DNA of 64,000 bases from Neisseria mucosa (GTDB lineage: Bacteria; Pseudomonadota; Gammaproteobacteria; Burkholderiales; Neisseriaceae), in the NCBI RefSeq assembly GCF_003044445.1, contig NZ_POWX01000011.1:22045-86044 (forward strand). The letters are read 5' to 3'. A model generated the notes under the pieces. It ran no database searches and had not been told where the DNA came from. It saw nothing but the letters and a program-made list of their open reading frames with translations. Made by a program: the position numbers and the translations under genes. Shown in pieces: positions 1-9,071 of the stretch (its first letter is position 1; each line of letters begins with the position of its first letter).

Positions 1-40
1 CATGTTCAAATATGGGTCATTGCCTTTATGATTTTCAGCT

Positions 41-1495
41 TTACGCTTTTTCTTTTTGGCGCATCTTTTCCGCCATCATTTCATGCAGCGTCTTTTTGGC
101 AGGTTTCATCGGAACACGGTTGTCCGTCCAGCCCAGTTGCTTGCTCGGCGTCAATGCACGGAATTTGGTAGCCGCCCAACCGAAGGCGCGGTAAGTTTTG
201 CTGCCGCTGAAAATGCCGTTGAACGTGCGCCATGCCATTTGTTCGCCGAAAGTATGCGATGCGCCTTGTCCGCGGATAGGATGCGGTACAACTTCGGTCG
301 GCGAACGTTGCGCTTCGACACGCAGGCGCTGCATTTGCTCGGTAATCGGGATACGCACCGGACAAACTTCCACACACGCGCCGCACATGGTACAGGCGGT
401 CGGCAGGTCACGAGTAGCGTCCAAGCCTAACAGGTGCGGAGAAATAATCTCGCCGATAGGGCCGGGATAGGTGGTGCCGTATGCCGCGCCACCAATACGG
501 GTATAAACCGGACAATGGTTCATACACGCGCCACAACGGATACATTGCAAGGTGCGGCGCATTTGGTCTTCGGCATAGGCTTGGCTGCGACCGTTGTCGA
601 GCAGAACCAAGTGCATTTCCTGCGGACCATCCAGCTCTTCACTACGGCGTGGACCGGTAATCATGTTGAAATAGGTAGTAATGTTCTGACCGATGGCAGA
701 ACGCGGCAGCAGGCTGTACAAAGGCGGAACGTCCGACAGCTTGGCTACAACTTTTTCAATACCGGTAATGGCGATATGCACGGGCGGTACGGTGGTACTC
801 AAGCGACCGTTGCCTTCGTTTTCAACCAAACACAGTGTACCCGTTTCAGCAACAGCAAAGTTTACGCCGCTCAAGCCGACATCGGCAGTGCTGTAAATAT
901 CGCGCAGGGCTTTGCGGGCAAAGCCGGTCAGTTGGTCTACGTCATCTGTCAGCGGCGTGCCGAGGTTTTGGTGGAAAAGTTCGCTAACCTGTTCTTTGGT
1001 TTTGTGAATGGCAGGCATCACGATATGGGTCGGTTTTTCGCCTGCCATTTGGACGATAAACTCACCCAAGTCGCTTTCCACCGCTTTAATGCCTTTTGCT
1101 TCAAGATAATGGTTCAGCTCGATTTCCTCGCTGACCATCGATTTGCCTTTGACCATCAGCTTGCCGTTTTTGGCAGCAATGATGTCGTGGATAATTTCGC
1201 AGGCCTCGGCCGGAGTTTCCGCCCAGTGTACTTTTACGCCCAACTTAGTCAGGTTTTCTTCCAGCTGCTCCAGCAGGGCGGGCAATTTGGACAGAGAACG
1301 CTGACGGACGTGTTCGCACAAATCACGCAGGCTTTGCAATTCTTCTTCGTCGGTCAAAACGGCTTTGCGCTTAGTCATCAGCATATCCATCGCGGTACGC
1401 AGACTCTTACGCAAAGGCTTGTCTTGAAGGGAAATTGCGGCGTTTTGTTTGAAAGTTTCCGGCTTCATGTGGAACTTGATGGTTTGCGTAGTCAT
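41..1495 (-). CDS. lutB: LutB, iron-sulfur subunit of the L-lactate oxidation complex
   Basis: A 484-residue LutB/LldF protein. With LutA and LutC it oxidises L-lactate to pyruvate, acting as a cytoplasmic complex that feeds electrons to the respiratory chain. Two ferredoxin-type 4Fe-4S motifs are visible: CIRCGACMNHCP near residue 316 and CTMCGACVEVCP near residue 368. They follow a long N-terminal LUD domain containing the AETGTLCLVENEGNGR segment. The ATG at 1495-1493 overlaps the lutC stop by four bases, so this is the last gene of a tightly coupled lutA-lutC-lutB operon. The stop lies 40 bases from the window edge. Length and motifs are normal for the family. Identification is firm; L-lactate as substrate rests on family knowledge. 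Confidence 0.95.
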   Translation of the reverse strand: MTTQTIKFHMKPETFKQNAAISLQDKPLRKSLRTAMDMLMTKRKAVLTDEEELQSLRDLCEHVRQRSLSKLPALLEQLEENLTKLGVKVHWAETPAEACEIIHDIIAAKNGKLMVKGKSMVSEEIELNHYLEAKGIKAVESDLGEFIVQMAGEKPTHIVMPAIHKTKEQVSELFHQNLGTPLTDDVDQLTGFARKALRDIYSTADVGLSGVNFAVAETGTLCLVENEGNGRLSTTVPPVHIAITGIEKVVAKLSDVPPLYSLLPRSAIGQNITTYFNMITGPRRSEELDGPQEMHLVLLDNGRSQAYAEDQMRRTLQCIRCGACMNHCPVYTRIGGAAYGTTYPGPIGEIISPHLLGLDATRDLPTACTMCGACVEVCPVRIPITEQMQRLRVEAQRSPTEVVPHPIRGQGASHTFGEQMAWRTFNGIFSGSKTYRAFGWAATKFRALTPSKQLGWTDNRVPMKPAKKTLHEMMAEKMRQKEKA

Positions 1496-2193
1496 GCGTT
1501 TTCCTCCAAATCGGCAGGGGAAATGTGGTCAGGCAGGATGGCGAGGATGACCAAATCACGCGGACCGTGCGCGCCGTAAGCAAGCGTCAACTGAATGTCT
1601 GCGGTTTTGGACGGGCCGGAAATCAGGAAAACATTGGTCGGCATACCGTTTTCCACCAGTTTTTCGCCTTCGACGGCGTTGTGAAATTCGTTATACATTT
1701 TCGCCGTATCAAACAGGCAGAAATGCACGGGTGGAACGAGGCTTAAAGTACGCGGTTCTTCTGTACTGGAAAACAGCATCAGCGTACCGGTACGGGCGAT
1801 GCCACATTGCGAGCCGCTAAAGCCTGCATCAATGTTTGTGAAGAACTCGGTTTTCCAAGTATCGATTTCGCGCTCGAAAGCAATCGGTTCGATATTACTC
1901 TCCACCAGCGCGGCTCGGGCGATTTGTCCGTGTTCGGTCGCCAACGGCAGCAGGATGTTTTTCAAACCTTTGCCTTCGGCAGCTTGACGGAATACTTGCG
2001 GCCAGCTGGTTTTGGTCACCCAATAAATTTCGGTTTTGACCGCACGCATAGCGGCAGCCCAATGTTTCAGACGCTCAACTTCGCTTCCCCAAGAAACACC
2101 CATTTCACGGTAATAATCAAAAACCGCAGGCTCTTCCATCGGCAATGCGTCGGCTTTTTTCAGTTTTGCCAAAATATTTTCGCGCGCGCTCAT
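1492..2193 (-). CDS. lutC: LutC, LUD-domain lactate utilisation protein
   Basis: A 233-residue LutC/LldG protein. The LUD domain shows the ARTGTLMLFS segment and the VPPVHFCLF segment, which are the counterparts of AETGTLCLV and VPPVHIAIT in LutB. It is the third member of the LutABC L-lactate dehydrogenase system and carries no cysteine cluster of its own. It overlaps lutA by ATGA at its start and lutB by ATGA at its end, so all three subunits should be made by coupled translation. Middle gene of the minus-strand operon. Confidence 0.94.
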   Translation of the reverse strand: MSARENILAKLKKADALPMEEPAVFDYYREMGVSWGSEVERLKHWAAAMRAVKTEIYWVTKTSWPQVFRQAAEGKGLKNILLPLATEHGQIARAALVESNIEPIAFEREIDTWKTEFFTNIDAGFSGSQCGIARTGTLMLFSSTEEPRTLSLVPPVHFCLFDTAKMYNEFHNAVEGEKLVENGMPTNVFLISGPSKTADIQLTLAYGAHGPRDLVILAILPDHISPADLEENA

Positions 2194-2969
2194 GCTTTGC
2201 CTCCGGTACGTTCCAGCAAGAAGGATGCGATGTGTTTCGGACGCGGCATATTCGGCTCGTCCTTAGCGATTTTGCCGCCGATATTCATCATGCAGCCGCA
2301 GTCAGCACTGATGATTTCGGTCGCACCGGTTTCTTTCAGCGCGGCAACTTTGTCGGTTACCATCGCGCCGGAAATATCCGCCTGTTTGACAGAGAATGTA
2401 CCGCCGAAGCCGCAGCATTCGCTTTCATGGTCGTGAACGATGCGTTCAACGTTTTCCATCCCGTCAATCAGCTGCCAGCCTGAAATATGGACGTTCATTT
2501 CACGGCGGGCGGCGCAGGAAGTGTGGACAGCGACTTTGACAGGCTCGCCCTTGTCTTCAGGTTTGTAGCCGATGGCAAGCAAGAAATGAGTAAACTCAAT
2601 GATGCGGTTGGCACAATCAACCGCTTTGGATTCGTATTCTGTATTTTTAAACAGAGTAGGCCAGTGATGTTTCATCATACCGCCACACGAGCCGGACGGT
2701 ACGACGATCGGCCAGTTCTCAGGGAAGAGGTCAAGTTGCGCTTTGGCGACATCAAACGCCTCGATCGGATGACCGGAAGAGTAAGCGGGTTGGCCGCAGC
2801 AGCTTTGCGCCATCGGGAAATGAACCCGTATGCCTTGTTGCTCAATTAAAGTAATGGCATCCATGCCTGCTTCAGGCATAAAAATATCGAGGACGCAGGT
2901 GCCGAAGAAATAGACATCTGTCGGCTTGCTGTCGAATGTAGTGATTTTGGGTGGGGTGATTGCGCTCAT
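2190..2969 (-). CDS. lutA: LutA, CCG-domain subunit of the L-lactate oxidation complex
   Basis: A 259-residue LutA/LldE protein with two cysteine-rich CCG domains. SCCGQPAYSSGH is visible near residue 56 and ECCGFGGTFSVK near residue 183, each preceded by upstream cysteines. Such domains bind an iron-sulfur cluster and resemble the heterodisulfide reductase/glycolate oxidase type. It is the first gene of lutA-lutC-lutB. The 427 bases upstream hold a sigma70-like promoter (3018-3046) and a strong Fur-box match (3127-3145), which would suit an iron-demanding enzyme. No lactate permease lies next to the operon in this window. Confidence 0.94.
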   Translation of the reverse strand: MSAITPPKITTFDSKPTDVYFFGTCVLDIFMPEAGMDAITLIEQQGIRVHFPMAQSCCGQPAYSSGHPIEAFDVAKAQLDLFPENWPIVVPSGSCGGMMKHHWPTLFKNTEYESKAVDCANRIIEFTHFLLAIGYKPEDKGEPVKVAVHTSCAARREMNVHISGWQLIDGMENVERIVHDHESECCGFGGTFSVKQADISGAMVTDKVAALKETGATEIISADCGCMMNIGGKIAKDEPNMPRPKHIASFLLERTGGKA

Positions 2970-3017
2970 TTTTTCGTTGACGGGAGTACCCGTTTTTCTT
3001 TGTATAAATAGACGGCT

Positions 3018-3046
3018 ACTTTAAGTAATTGCATGTAGGCGGTCAA
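3018..3046 (-). promoter_or_regulatory. Candidate sigma70 promoter for lutACB
   Basis: Read on the minus strand, TTGACC (3046-3041) is followed by 17 bases and TAAAGT (3023-3018). This is a good -35, ideal spacing and a fair -10 (4 of 6). The start site would be about 40 bases upstream of the lutA ATG at 2969. Found by eye; transcription mapping is needed. Confidence 0.5.
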
Positions 3047-3126
3047 GTATAATTTTAAAAAATAATATTGGAATCGGATGACTGCTAAGACCTAATACCC
3101 ACATATATTGAATCGTCTTCATATAT

Positions 3127-3145
3127 GCTAATTATTATCATTATG
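3127..3145. promoter_or_regulatory. Candidate Fur box between lutA and the MFS exporter gene
   Basis: On the minus strand the 19 bases read CATAATGATAATAATTAGC, matching the Fur consensus GATAATGATAATCATTATC at 16 of 19 positions, including 11 consecutive bases. It lies about 158 bases upstream of lutA and 252 upstream of the MFS start in an AT-rich stretch. It does not overlap the candidate lutA promoter at 3018-3046, so it may serve another promoter or act from a distance. Apart from this site, the candidate promoter and DUS copies near 3245 and 3358, I see no gene in 2970-3396. Confidence 0.6.
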
Positions 3146-3396
3146 ATTAATATCTAATATATTCATAATTAAACAATACCCGAAATAAATTGCTTATGAA
3201 CTCGCTGCTGCCATAACGACTGTCATTCCATCACTCAACTTCAAAGGACGTCTGAAACTCATCGCTTAAAAGTACATGGCTCAAACAATATTCTAAAACT
3301 GAATCAGATTTACAATATTATTTGCCAATAGCTGCCTTTTGCTACCCTTACCCTCTTTCAGACGACCTCCTTTCAAATCAGTTACAATTCAACCCT

Positions 3397-4806
3397 ATGA
3401 ACACAACCGAATCAAACGTTTCGGAAACGCCGCCCGTCCGCCCGTCCCGCTGGCTGCCGCTGCTGCTGGCAATTGCGATTTTCATGCAAATGCTGGATGC
3501 GACGATTCTGAACACCGCCCTGCCCGAAATTGCCAAAGATTTCCAAGTATCGCCGCTCAATATGCAGCTGGCGGCGATTTCCTATACGCTGACCGTCGCC
3601 CTGCTGATTCCCTTAAGCGGCTATTTGGTGGACAGATTCGGCACTAAAAACGTATTTTTCGGCTCAGTCGGCATTTTTATGCTCGGTTCGGCATTGTGTG
3701 CGGCGGCAACGAATCTGCCCATGCTGGTGATGGCGCGGGTGATTCAGGGTATAGGCGGGTCGATGTTGGTACCCGTACCGCGCCTGACGATTTTGCGTGT
3801 GTACGACAAATCCCAACTCTTAAACGCCATCAATTATGCCGTAATGCCCGCGCTGATCGGCCCGATATTCGGTCCTCTGGTTGGCGGCTATTTGGTCGAA
3901 TACGCATCTTGGCATTGGATTTTCCTGCTGAACCTGCCCATAGGGCTGCTCGGCGTCTTGCTGGGCTGGCGGATTATGCCCGATGTCAAAGGCGAAAATA
4001 CGGTTCTGGACTTGAGCGGCTACCTGACTTTCGCTTCGGCGGCGTGTCTCTTGATGTTGGCAGTGGAAATGGTGTCCCACTCTGGCGCAGTTTGGTTTTC
4101 GCTCTTGCTCGCCATCGGCGGTACAGCCTTCGCCCTGCTCTACTACCGCCACATGAAAACCGCCGCCAACCCGATTTATGCGGCGGATTTGTTCCAAGTC
4201 CGCACCTTCCGACTGGGTCTGACAGGCAACCTGTTCAGCCGGCTCGGTATCAGTTCCATTCCTTTTTTGCTGCCGCTATTGTTTCAAGTCGCATTCGGAT
4301 TCGCCGCCAGCGTATCCGGCTGGCTGGTCGCGCCCGTCGCTTTCGCCTCGCTTGCCGTCAAACCGCTCATCAAACCCCTGATGTCGCGCTTCGGCTACCG
4401 CAACGTGTTGATTTGGAACACGCGCCTCCTCGCCATATTGATTATGCTGCTTGCCCTACCCGACGCGGACACGTCCTTAAGCGTATGGATTGTCCTGCTG
4501 CTCCTCATCGGTACCTGCAACTCCATCCAGTTCTCCGCCATGAACACCCTGACCATCGCCGACCTGCGTGCGCACCAAACCGGCAGCGGCAACAGTCTGA
4601 TGGCAGTCAACCAACAACTCGCCATCAGTCTCGGCATTGCGCTCGGCGCACTTATCCTGCAAAACTGGTCACAAAGCAGCTTCACCGCAGGCAACCTCCA
4701 CCTTTCATTCCGCCTCACCCTGCTTTCCATCGGCTTGATTACCCTCGTCTCCAGCATCATATTCAGCCGCCTGCACATTTCCGACGGACGCAACCTAACC
4801 GACTGA
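3397..4806 (+). CDS. MdtD-like MFS drug-exporter family protein
   Basis: A 469-residue major facilitator superfamily protein of the DHA2/EmrB type. Its sequence runs parallel to E. coli MdtD, with an MQMLDATILNTALPEIA first helix, the ARVIQGIGGSMLVPVPRLTI stretch and VEYASWHWIFLLNLPIG. Members are proton-driven inner-membrane exporters, and the substrate cannot be read from sequence. The open frame extends upstream to 3322, but those 25 residues are read through a DUS (PLSDDLL). The ATG at 3397 starts a normal N-terminus (MNTTESNVS) and is preferred. It is monocistronic and divergent from lutA. Confidence 0.85.
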   Translation: MNTTESNVSETPPVRPSRWLPLLLAIAIFMQMLDATILNTALPEIAKDFQVSPLNMQLAAISYTLTVALLIPLSGYLVDRFGTKNVFFGSVGIFMLGSALCAAATNLPMLVMARVIQGIGGSMLVPVPRLTILRVYDKSQLLNAINYAVMPALIGPIFGPLVGGYLVEYASWHWIFLLNLPIGLLGVLLGWRIMPDVKGENTVLDLSGYLTFASAACLLMLAVEMVSHSGAVWFSLLLAIGGTAFALLYYRHMKTAANPIYAADLFQVRTFRLGLTGNLFSRLGISSIPFLLPLLFQVAFGFAASVSGWLVAPVAFASLAVKPLIKPLMSRFGYRNVLIWNTRLLAILIMLLALPDADTSLSVWIVLLLLIGTCNSIQFSAMNTLTIADLRAHQTGSGNSLMAVNQQLAISLGIALGALILQNWSQSSFTAGNLHLSFRLTLLSIGLITLVSSIIFSRLHISDGRNLTD

Positions 4807-5092
4807 ACATTTCCCAAAACCGAAAAGGTCGTCTGAAAGATATTCCACGCTTTTACCCGCAACACCCATTCGGCAAAGCAACTAACGAAAATAGTAAAAA
4901 ACGCACCTGAACATCAGTCAAAATTCAATACAGACATATCCAAACATTACCCGCCAACACCTACCTAACAATCAAAAAACAGTCCAAAAATTTTCAGACG
5001 ACCCATATTCTTCACAGGAAGCCGCCACACTGAAAAGACAAGCAAAGCAAAAAATGCTATGCTTAATGCTTTCAATCTGTGTGTCTGAAGCA

Positions 5093-6646
5093 ATGAAAAA
5101 GTATCTTATCCCGGTTGCTGCCGTAGCCGTAGCCGCCGCACTTGGCACCCCCTACTACCTCGGCATCAAAGCAGAGGAAAGCCTTACCGCACAACAAAAA
5201 ATCTTACAAGAATCCGGTTTTCTAACCGTAGAATCGCATCAATACGAACGCGGCTGGTTCAGCGCAACGGAAACCACCGTTATCCGCCTGAAGCCTACTC
5301 TTCTTCAAAATACGCAAAAATACCTGCCCGACAACCTGAAAACCATCCTGCAAGAGCCGATTACGGTTATCAACCACATCAGCCACGGACCGTTTGCCGG
5401 CGACATAGGCACTCAGGCGCACATCGAAACCGAGTTCAAATATCACCCTGAAACCGAAAAAGCATTATCACGCTTCTTCGGCAAACAAACGCCGGTAACG
5501 ATGAGCAACACCATCTATTTCAGCGGCAGCGGCAAACTGGATTTGAGTATCCCCGCTTTCGATTACGAAGAGCTTTCCGGCATCAAGCTGAACTGGAAAG
5601 GTCTGAGCGGGCATACCGACTATAAAAAAGATTTCCAAAGTTATAGCCATGACTATCTGGCTCCCTCCCTTCAAGTCAAACTGGCGGACAAGGGCGACAT
5701 TTCTCTAGAAAACCTACATTTCCAATCTGAAACCACAAGCGGTCTCAACAAACTGTCTTTAGGCAAAAGCAGCACTACGCTGGATAAATTCCTGCTCCAG
5801 TGGAAAGACAACATCGATTACAACATCAAACTGAATGAATTGGTAAACTTGGTTACCAATCTACAAATCGGTGCGTTTATCAATCCGACAGGCAGCATCC
5901 CTCCGTCAAAAATTGAAGTCAGCAAACTGAAATTTGAAACCGATACTCACGAAGCGGACAAGTTCATCAACAGCGAAGGCCGCTTCCAATTTCAAGACCT
6001 GACTTACGGCGACGAAAAATACGGCCCATTGGACATCAATATTGCCGCCGAACACTTGGATGCCTCCGGCCTTCTTGCGCTGAAAAATAAATTTGCCGAA
6101 ATCGCAGATAAAAAAATGAGCGAAGAAGAAATCCAAAACGCCTTGATACAGACCGCCAAGAACGAGGCTTCAAGCCTGTTTACCAATAATCCTATCTTGA
6201 ATGTTAAAACCTTCAAATTCACTATGCCTCAAGGCGATGTCGATGTCAGTGGCAAACTGCTGTTTAAAGGTCTGGCAGCAAAAGATTTGAATAGCCTCAG
6301 CGATATGCTGAAAAAAACCGAAGCCGGATTTGACATGGCGGTTCCGCAAAAACTGCTCGAACAACTGGCAATCAGTCAGGCACGCAGTATTTTCAGCGTC
6401 AATCCCGACGATGAGGCAAATGGGCAGGCAGGTATCGAAGACGTTACCGAAACCCTGCGCCTAATGGTGGACAGCACCATCCGCAGCATGGCGGACGAAA
6501 AATATCTGGCGCTGGAAAACGGTACAGTCAAAACCAAGATAACTTTGCAAAACAATGAATTGAAACTTAACGGCAAAGTCCTGCATAATGATCCTGAACC
6601 GGATTTTGATGATACGGATATGGTTTCCGAACCATCTCATCCATAA
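5093..6646 (+). CDS. YdgA family protein (DUF945)
   Basis: A 517-residue protein of the YdgA/DUF945 family. It has an N-terminal signal or anchor segment (KKYLIPVAAVAVAAALGTPYYLGI), then a long polar domain rich in beta-type alternation, probably periplasmic. The family is widespread in Gram-negatives and has no settled function. The ORF can be read from 5054, but the ATG at 5093 puts the hydrophobic segment at the very N-terminus and fits the family. A compact inverted-DUS terminator follows at once (6651-6684). It has its own transcription unit after a DUS-containing gap (4807-5092). Confidence 0.8.
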   Translation: MKKYLIPVAAVAVAAALGTPYYLGIKAEESLTAQQKILQESGFLTVESHQYERGWFSATETTVIRLKPTLLQNTQKYLPDNLKTILQEPITVINHISHGPFAGDIGTQAHIETEFKYHPETEKALSRFFGKQTPVTMSNTIYFSGSGKLDLSIPAFDYEELSGIKLNWKGLSGHTDYKKDFQSYSHDYLAPSLQVKLADKGDISLENLHFQSETTSGLNKLSLGKSSTTLDKFLLQWKDNIDYNIKLNELVNLVTNLQIGAFINPTGSIPPSKIEVSKLKFETDTHEADKFINSEGRFQFQDLTYGDEKYGPLDINIAAEHLDASGLLALKNKFAEIADKKMSEEEIQNALIQTAKNEASSLFTNNPILNVKTFKFTMPQGDVDVSGKLLFKGLAAKDLNSLSDMLKKTEAGFDMAVPQKLLEQLAISQARSIFSVNPDDEANGQAGIEDVTETLRLMVDSTIRSMADEKYLALENGTVKTKITLQNNELKLNGKVLHNDPEPDFDDTDMVSEPSHP

Positions 6647-6650
6647 ACCG

Positions 6651-6684
6651 AAAGGTCGTCTGAAAATTCAGACGACCTTTTTTC
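6651..6684. terminator. Inverted-DUS terminator after the DUF945 gene
   Basis: AAAGGTCGTCTGAA and its complement lie almost back to back and end in a T-run. This is the usual neisserial arrangement of paired uptake sequences serving as a Rho-independent terminator, here closing the plus-strand DUF945 gene. Confidence 0.8.
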
Positions 6685-6889
6685 TTAGCAGGTTTAATTT
6701 ATAGTAAATATACAAAATAAGAATGACTCTTTCGTTATTCCCTCGAGGCAAGAGGAGTCTGATTTTTAGAAATATTCAAAAATCACCCTAATTTCGAATT
6801 TCCAAACTCCTCTCCACAAAAATGACTGGATGGAGAATCTCATATAAACCCGCTATATCGACACAGCCTCCAATCATAACCAATATCAA

Positions 6890-6924
6890 AAAGGTCGTCT
6901 GAAAACTTTTCAGACGACCTTTTG
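6890..6924. terminator. Inverted-DUS terminator for the OFA-family MFS gene
   Basis: A paired DUS with a tiny loop, flanked by A and T runs, directly downstream of the minus-strand MFS gene (stop at 6940). The interval 6685-6889 between the two terminators is AT-rich and holds no gene I can support. Confidence 0.8.
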
Positions 6925-6939
6925 CTCATCAATCCGCTT

Positions 6940-8481
6940 TTAACGGAACAACCCCAATGCCTTGACGAACACCATCACCACGCCGTAAGCCAGCGGGACG
7001 CCGACCAACGTCCAACGCCACCAAACCGAAAAACCGCCTGCCGCAACTTTTTCCTGCAACAAGTAGGCATCGGAAACGGCGGTTTCATCATCGGGATTGC
7101 CGCTGTGCGCCGCTGTTTTAATGTCGGTTTCGTGGTGTTTTTCATGAACCGATCTGACGGCAAGGTTGCACAGCAAACCGACAATCAACAATCCTGCCAT
7201 GATGTACATGGTAACGCCGTATGCCTGCGCGGCGGGAACACCGCTGTCGATTTGGCTTTGGCGGATGTAGTTCACCAAAACCGGACCGATCACGGCAGCG
7301 GTTGACCACGCCAGCAAAATACGTCCGTGAATCGCGCCGACCTGATAAGTACCGAACAAGTCTTTCAAATAAGCCGGAATCGCGGCAAAACCGCCGCCAT
7401 ACATGGAAATGATGACGCAGAATCCAATAATAAACAAAGCCTTGTTTCCACTTTCGCCAATGGACGGAACGGCAAAATACAGCAGCGAACCGAGTACGAA
7501 AAAGATGGTGTAGGTATTTTTACGTCCGAGTTTGTCGGAAACGCTGGACCATAAAAACCGCCCGCCCATATTGAACAGGCTCAAAAGGCTGACGAAACCT
7601 GCCGCCGCCCCAGCGCCGATTGCCGCTTGTTTGCCGACCGACGCCTCTGAAAACAGCTCCTGAATCATGACCGAAGCCTGCCCCAAAACGCCGATACCAG
7701 CAGTCACGTTCAGGCACAACACCCAAAACAACAGCCAAAATTGCGGCGTTTTCATCGCTTGGGAAACATTGACATGATTGCTGCTGACCAGCTTGTTTTT
7801 CACTTTCGGCGCGACATAGCCTTCAGGTTTCCAACCCTCCGCCGGCACGCGGATGGTGAAGGCGCCGAACATCATCAACACAAGGTAAAACAGCCCCAAA
7901 ACGACAAAAGTCGGTGCAACGCCGACCGACACGTCGTCTGAAAACGCATTCATCAACGATACGGACAAAGGCGAAGCAAGCATCGCACCGCCGCCGAACC
8001 CCATAATCGCCAAACCCGTCGCCATGCCCGGTTTGTCGGGAAACCACTTCATTAAAGTGGACACAGGACCGATATAGCCCAGCCCCAAGCCGATGCCGCC
8101 GATCACGCCGTTACCCAAATAGAGGAGAAACAGATTATGCGTACTGACGCCGAGTGCCGACACAAAAAAGCCCAAGCTGAAACAGCACGCCGCGACAAAC
8201 ATCGCCTTGCGCGGGCCGACACGCTCCATCCAAGTGCCGAACAACGCGGCAGACGCGCCCAACATAGCAAGCGCGATACTGAAAATCCAGCCCACAGTCG
8301 TCAGCTTCCAATCCCCGGCGGCGGATTCGGTAATGCCGATAAGCTTGGTCAGCGGCGCGTTAAACACGGAATACGCATAAATTTGCCCGATGGCAAGATG
8401 CACCGCCAAGGCGGCAGGCGGCACCAGCCAACGGTTAAAACCCGGTTCGGCAATCGTCGCCTCACGGTCTAAAATTTTCAT
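6940..8481 (-). CDS. OFA-family (oxalate/formate antiporter-like) MFS transporter
   Basis: A 513-residue major facilitator with about twelve hydrophobic segments. It opens with the OFA-type region FNRWLVPPAALAVHLAIGQIYAYSVF, and LGNGVIGGIGLGLGYIGPVS and GGGAMLASPLS are also family hallmarks. Relatives include oxalate/formate exchangers and E. coli YhjX, which is linked to pyruvate; a small monocarboxylate is the likely substrate, but which one cannot be told. The C-terminal region holds a hydrophilic stretch (HEKHHETDIKTAAHS) before a last transmembrane helix. It is monocistronic, with a palindrome-rich upstream region (8538-8554) that could bind a regulator. Confidence 0.85.
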   Translation of the reverse strand: MKILDREATIAEPGFNRWLVPPAALAVHLAIGQIYAYSVFNAPLTKLIGITESAAGDWKLTTVGWIFSIALAMLGASAALFGTWMERVGPRKAMFVAACCFSLGFFVSALGVSTHNLFLLYLGNGVIGGIGLGLGYIGPVSTLMKWFPDKPGMATGLAIMGFGGGAMLASPLSVSLMNAFSDDVSVGVAPTFVVLGLFYLVLMMFGAFTIRVPAEGWKPEGYVAPKVKNKLVSSNHVNVSQAMKTPQFWLLFWVLCLNVTAGIGVLGQASVMIQELFSEASVGKQAAIGAGAAAGFVSLLSLFNMGGRFLWSSVSDKLGRKNTYTIFFVLGSLLYFAVPSIGESGNKALFIIGFCVIISMYGGGFAAIPAYLKDLFGTYQVGAIHGRILLAWSTAAVIGPVLVNYIRQSQIDSGVPAAQAYGVTMYIMAGLLIVGLLCNLAVRSVHEKHHETDIKTAAHSGNPDDETAVSDAYLLQEKVAAGGFSVWWRWTLVGVPLAYGVVMVFVKALGLFR

Positions 8482-8537
8482 AAAAGCCTCTTAATGTCTA
8501 ATGAAAAACAGCGTTCTCCGCGAGGAAAACGCCTTAA

Positions 8538-8554
8538 ATTGTTGACAATATTGT
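8538..8554. promoter_or_regulatory. Overlapping palindromes upstream of the OFA transporter
   Basis: ATTGTTGACAAT (8538-8549) and ACAATATTGT (8545-8554) overlap, 57-73 bases upstream of the transporter start. Overlapping dyads of TTGT/ACAA half-sites are typical of regulator operators, for example in the GntR class. No regulator gene is adjacent. Candidate only. Confidence 0.35.
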
Positions 8555-8628
8555 ACCACGCTTCTGCATGGGCTTTACTCCGCTTAACATGAGTTTTTTG
8601 AGTAAGAAAGAGAAAAATCATTCATAAT

Positions 8629-8931
8629 ATGGACTTACTTCCACCTAATCATGCACGCTCCCACATGACTTTTATCGCTCTTACCAATATTTTCCTGATT
8701 GTCTTATTTGTTTTCACTATGCTGTTCGTTCGGTGGCGCAACCGTAAACTCAAGCAGGCATACCTCGCACGGATTCTGAAACAACCCGAAACTTTCGAAT
8801 GGCTCTCACGCAATCTGAGCGGCGATGAGGTCAAAGATATTCAAGCAATCCGCACACATTTCGGTTTGCCATTACAGGAATCCAAACAACTCATTAATAT
8901 TTTCCGCAGTCAAAACCCCGGCAAAATGTAA
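8629..8931 (+). CDS. Small single-pass membrane protein, function unknown
   Basis: Up to 100 residues. One hydrophobic helix (FIALTNIFLIVLFVFTMLFV) is followed by the basic stretch RWRNRKLKQ, so the C-terminal part should face the cytoplasm. That part, about 60 residues, looks helical and polar. Two starts are possible, ATG at 8629 or at 8665 (MTFIALTN). Neither has a clear ribosome binding site, and the second places the membrane helix at the N-terminus. I do not recognise a family. A single DUS follows the stop. Length, codon use and its place between two genes favour a real gene. Confidence 0.6.
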   Translation: MDLLPPNHARSHMTFIALTNIFLIVLFVFTMLFVRWRNRKLKQAYLARILKQPETFEWLSRNLSGDEVKDIQAIRTHFGLPLQESKQLINIFRSQNPGKM

Positions 8932-9071
8932 CGCCTATTTTCAGACGACCTCGACTTCCCCATCAAGCAACCATTCAAGCCCAAATCCCTCCGCTTGAAA
9001 AATATTTTGCTATTGACTGCATTTTTGTGTTAAATAACGTAATCTGTCACTAAACAAAATAATATCTCATT

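Noticed and set aside
434..1579. 381-codon plus-strand ORF opposite lutB/lutC
   Set aside because: It lies wholly antisense to well-identified lut genes; composition is a shadow of their codon pattern and there is no ribosome site.
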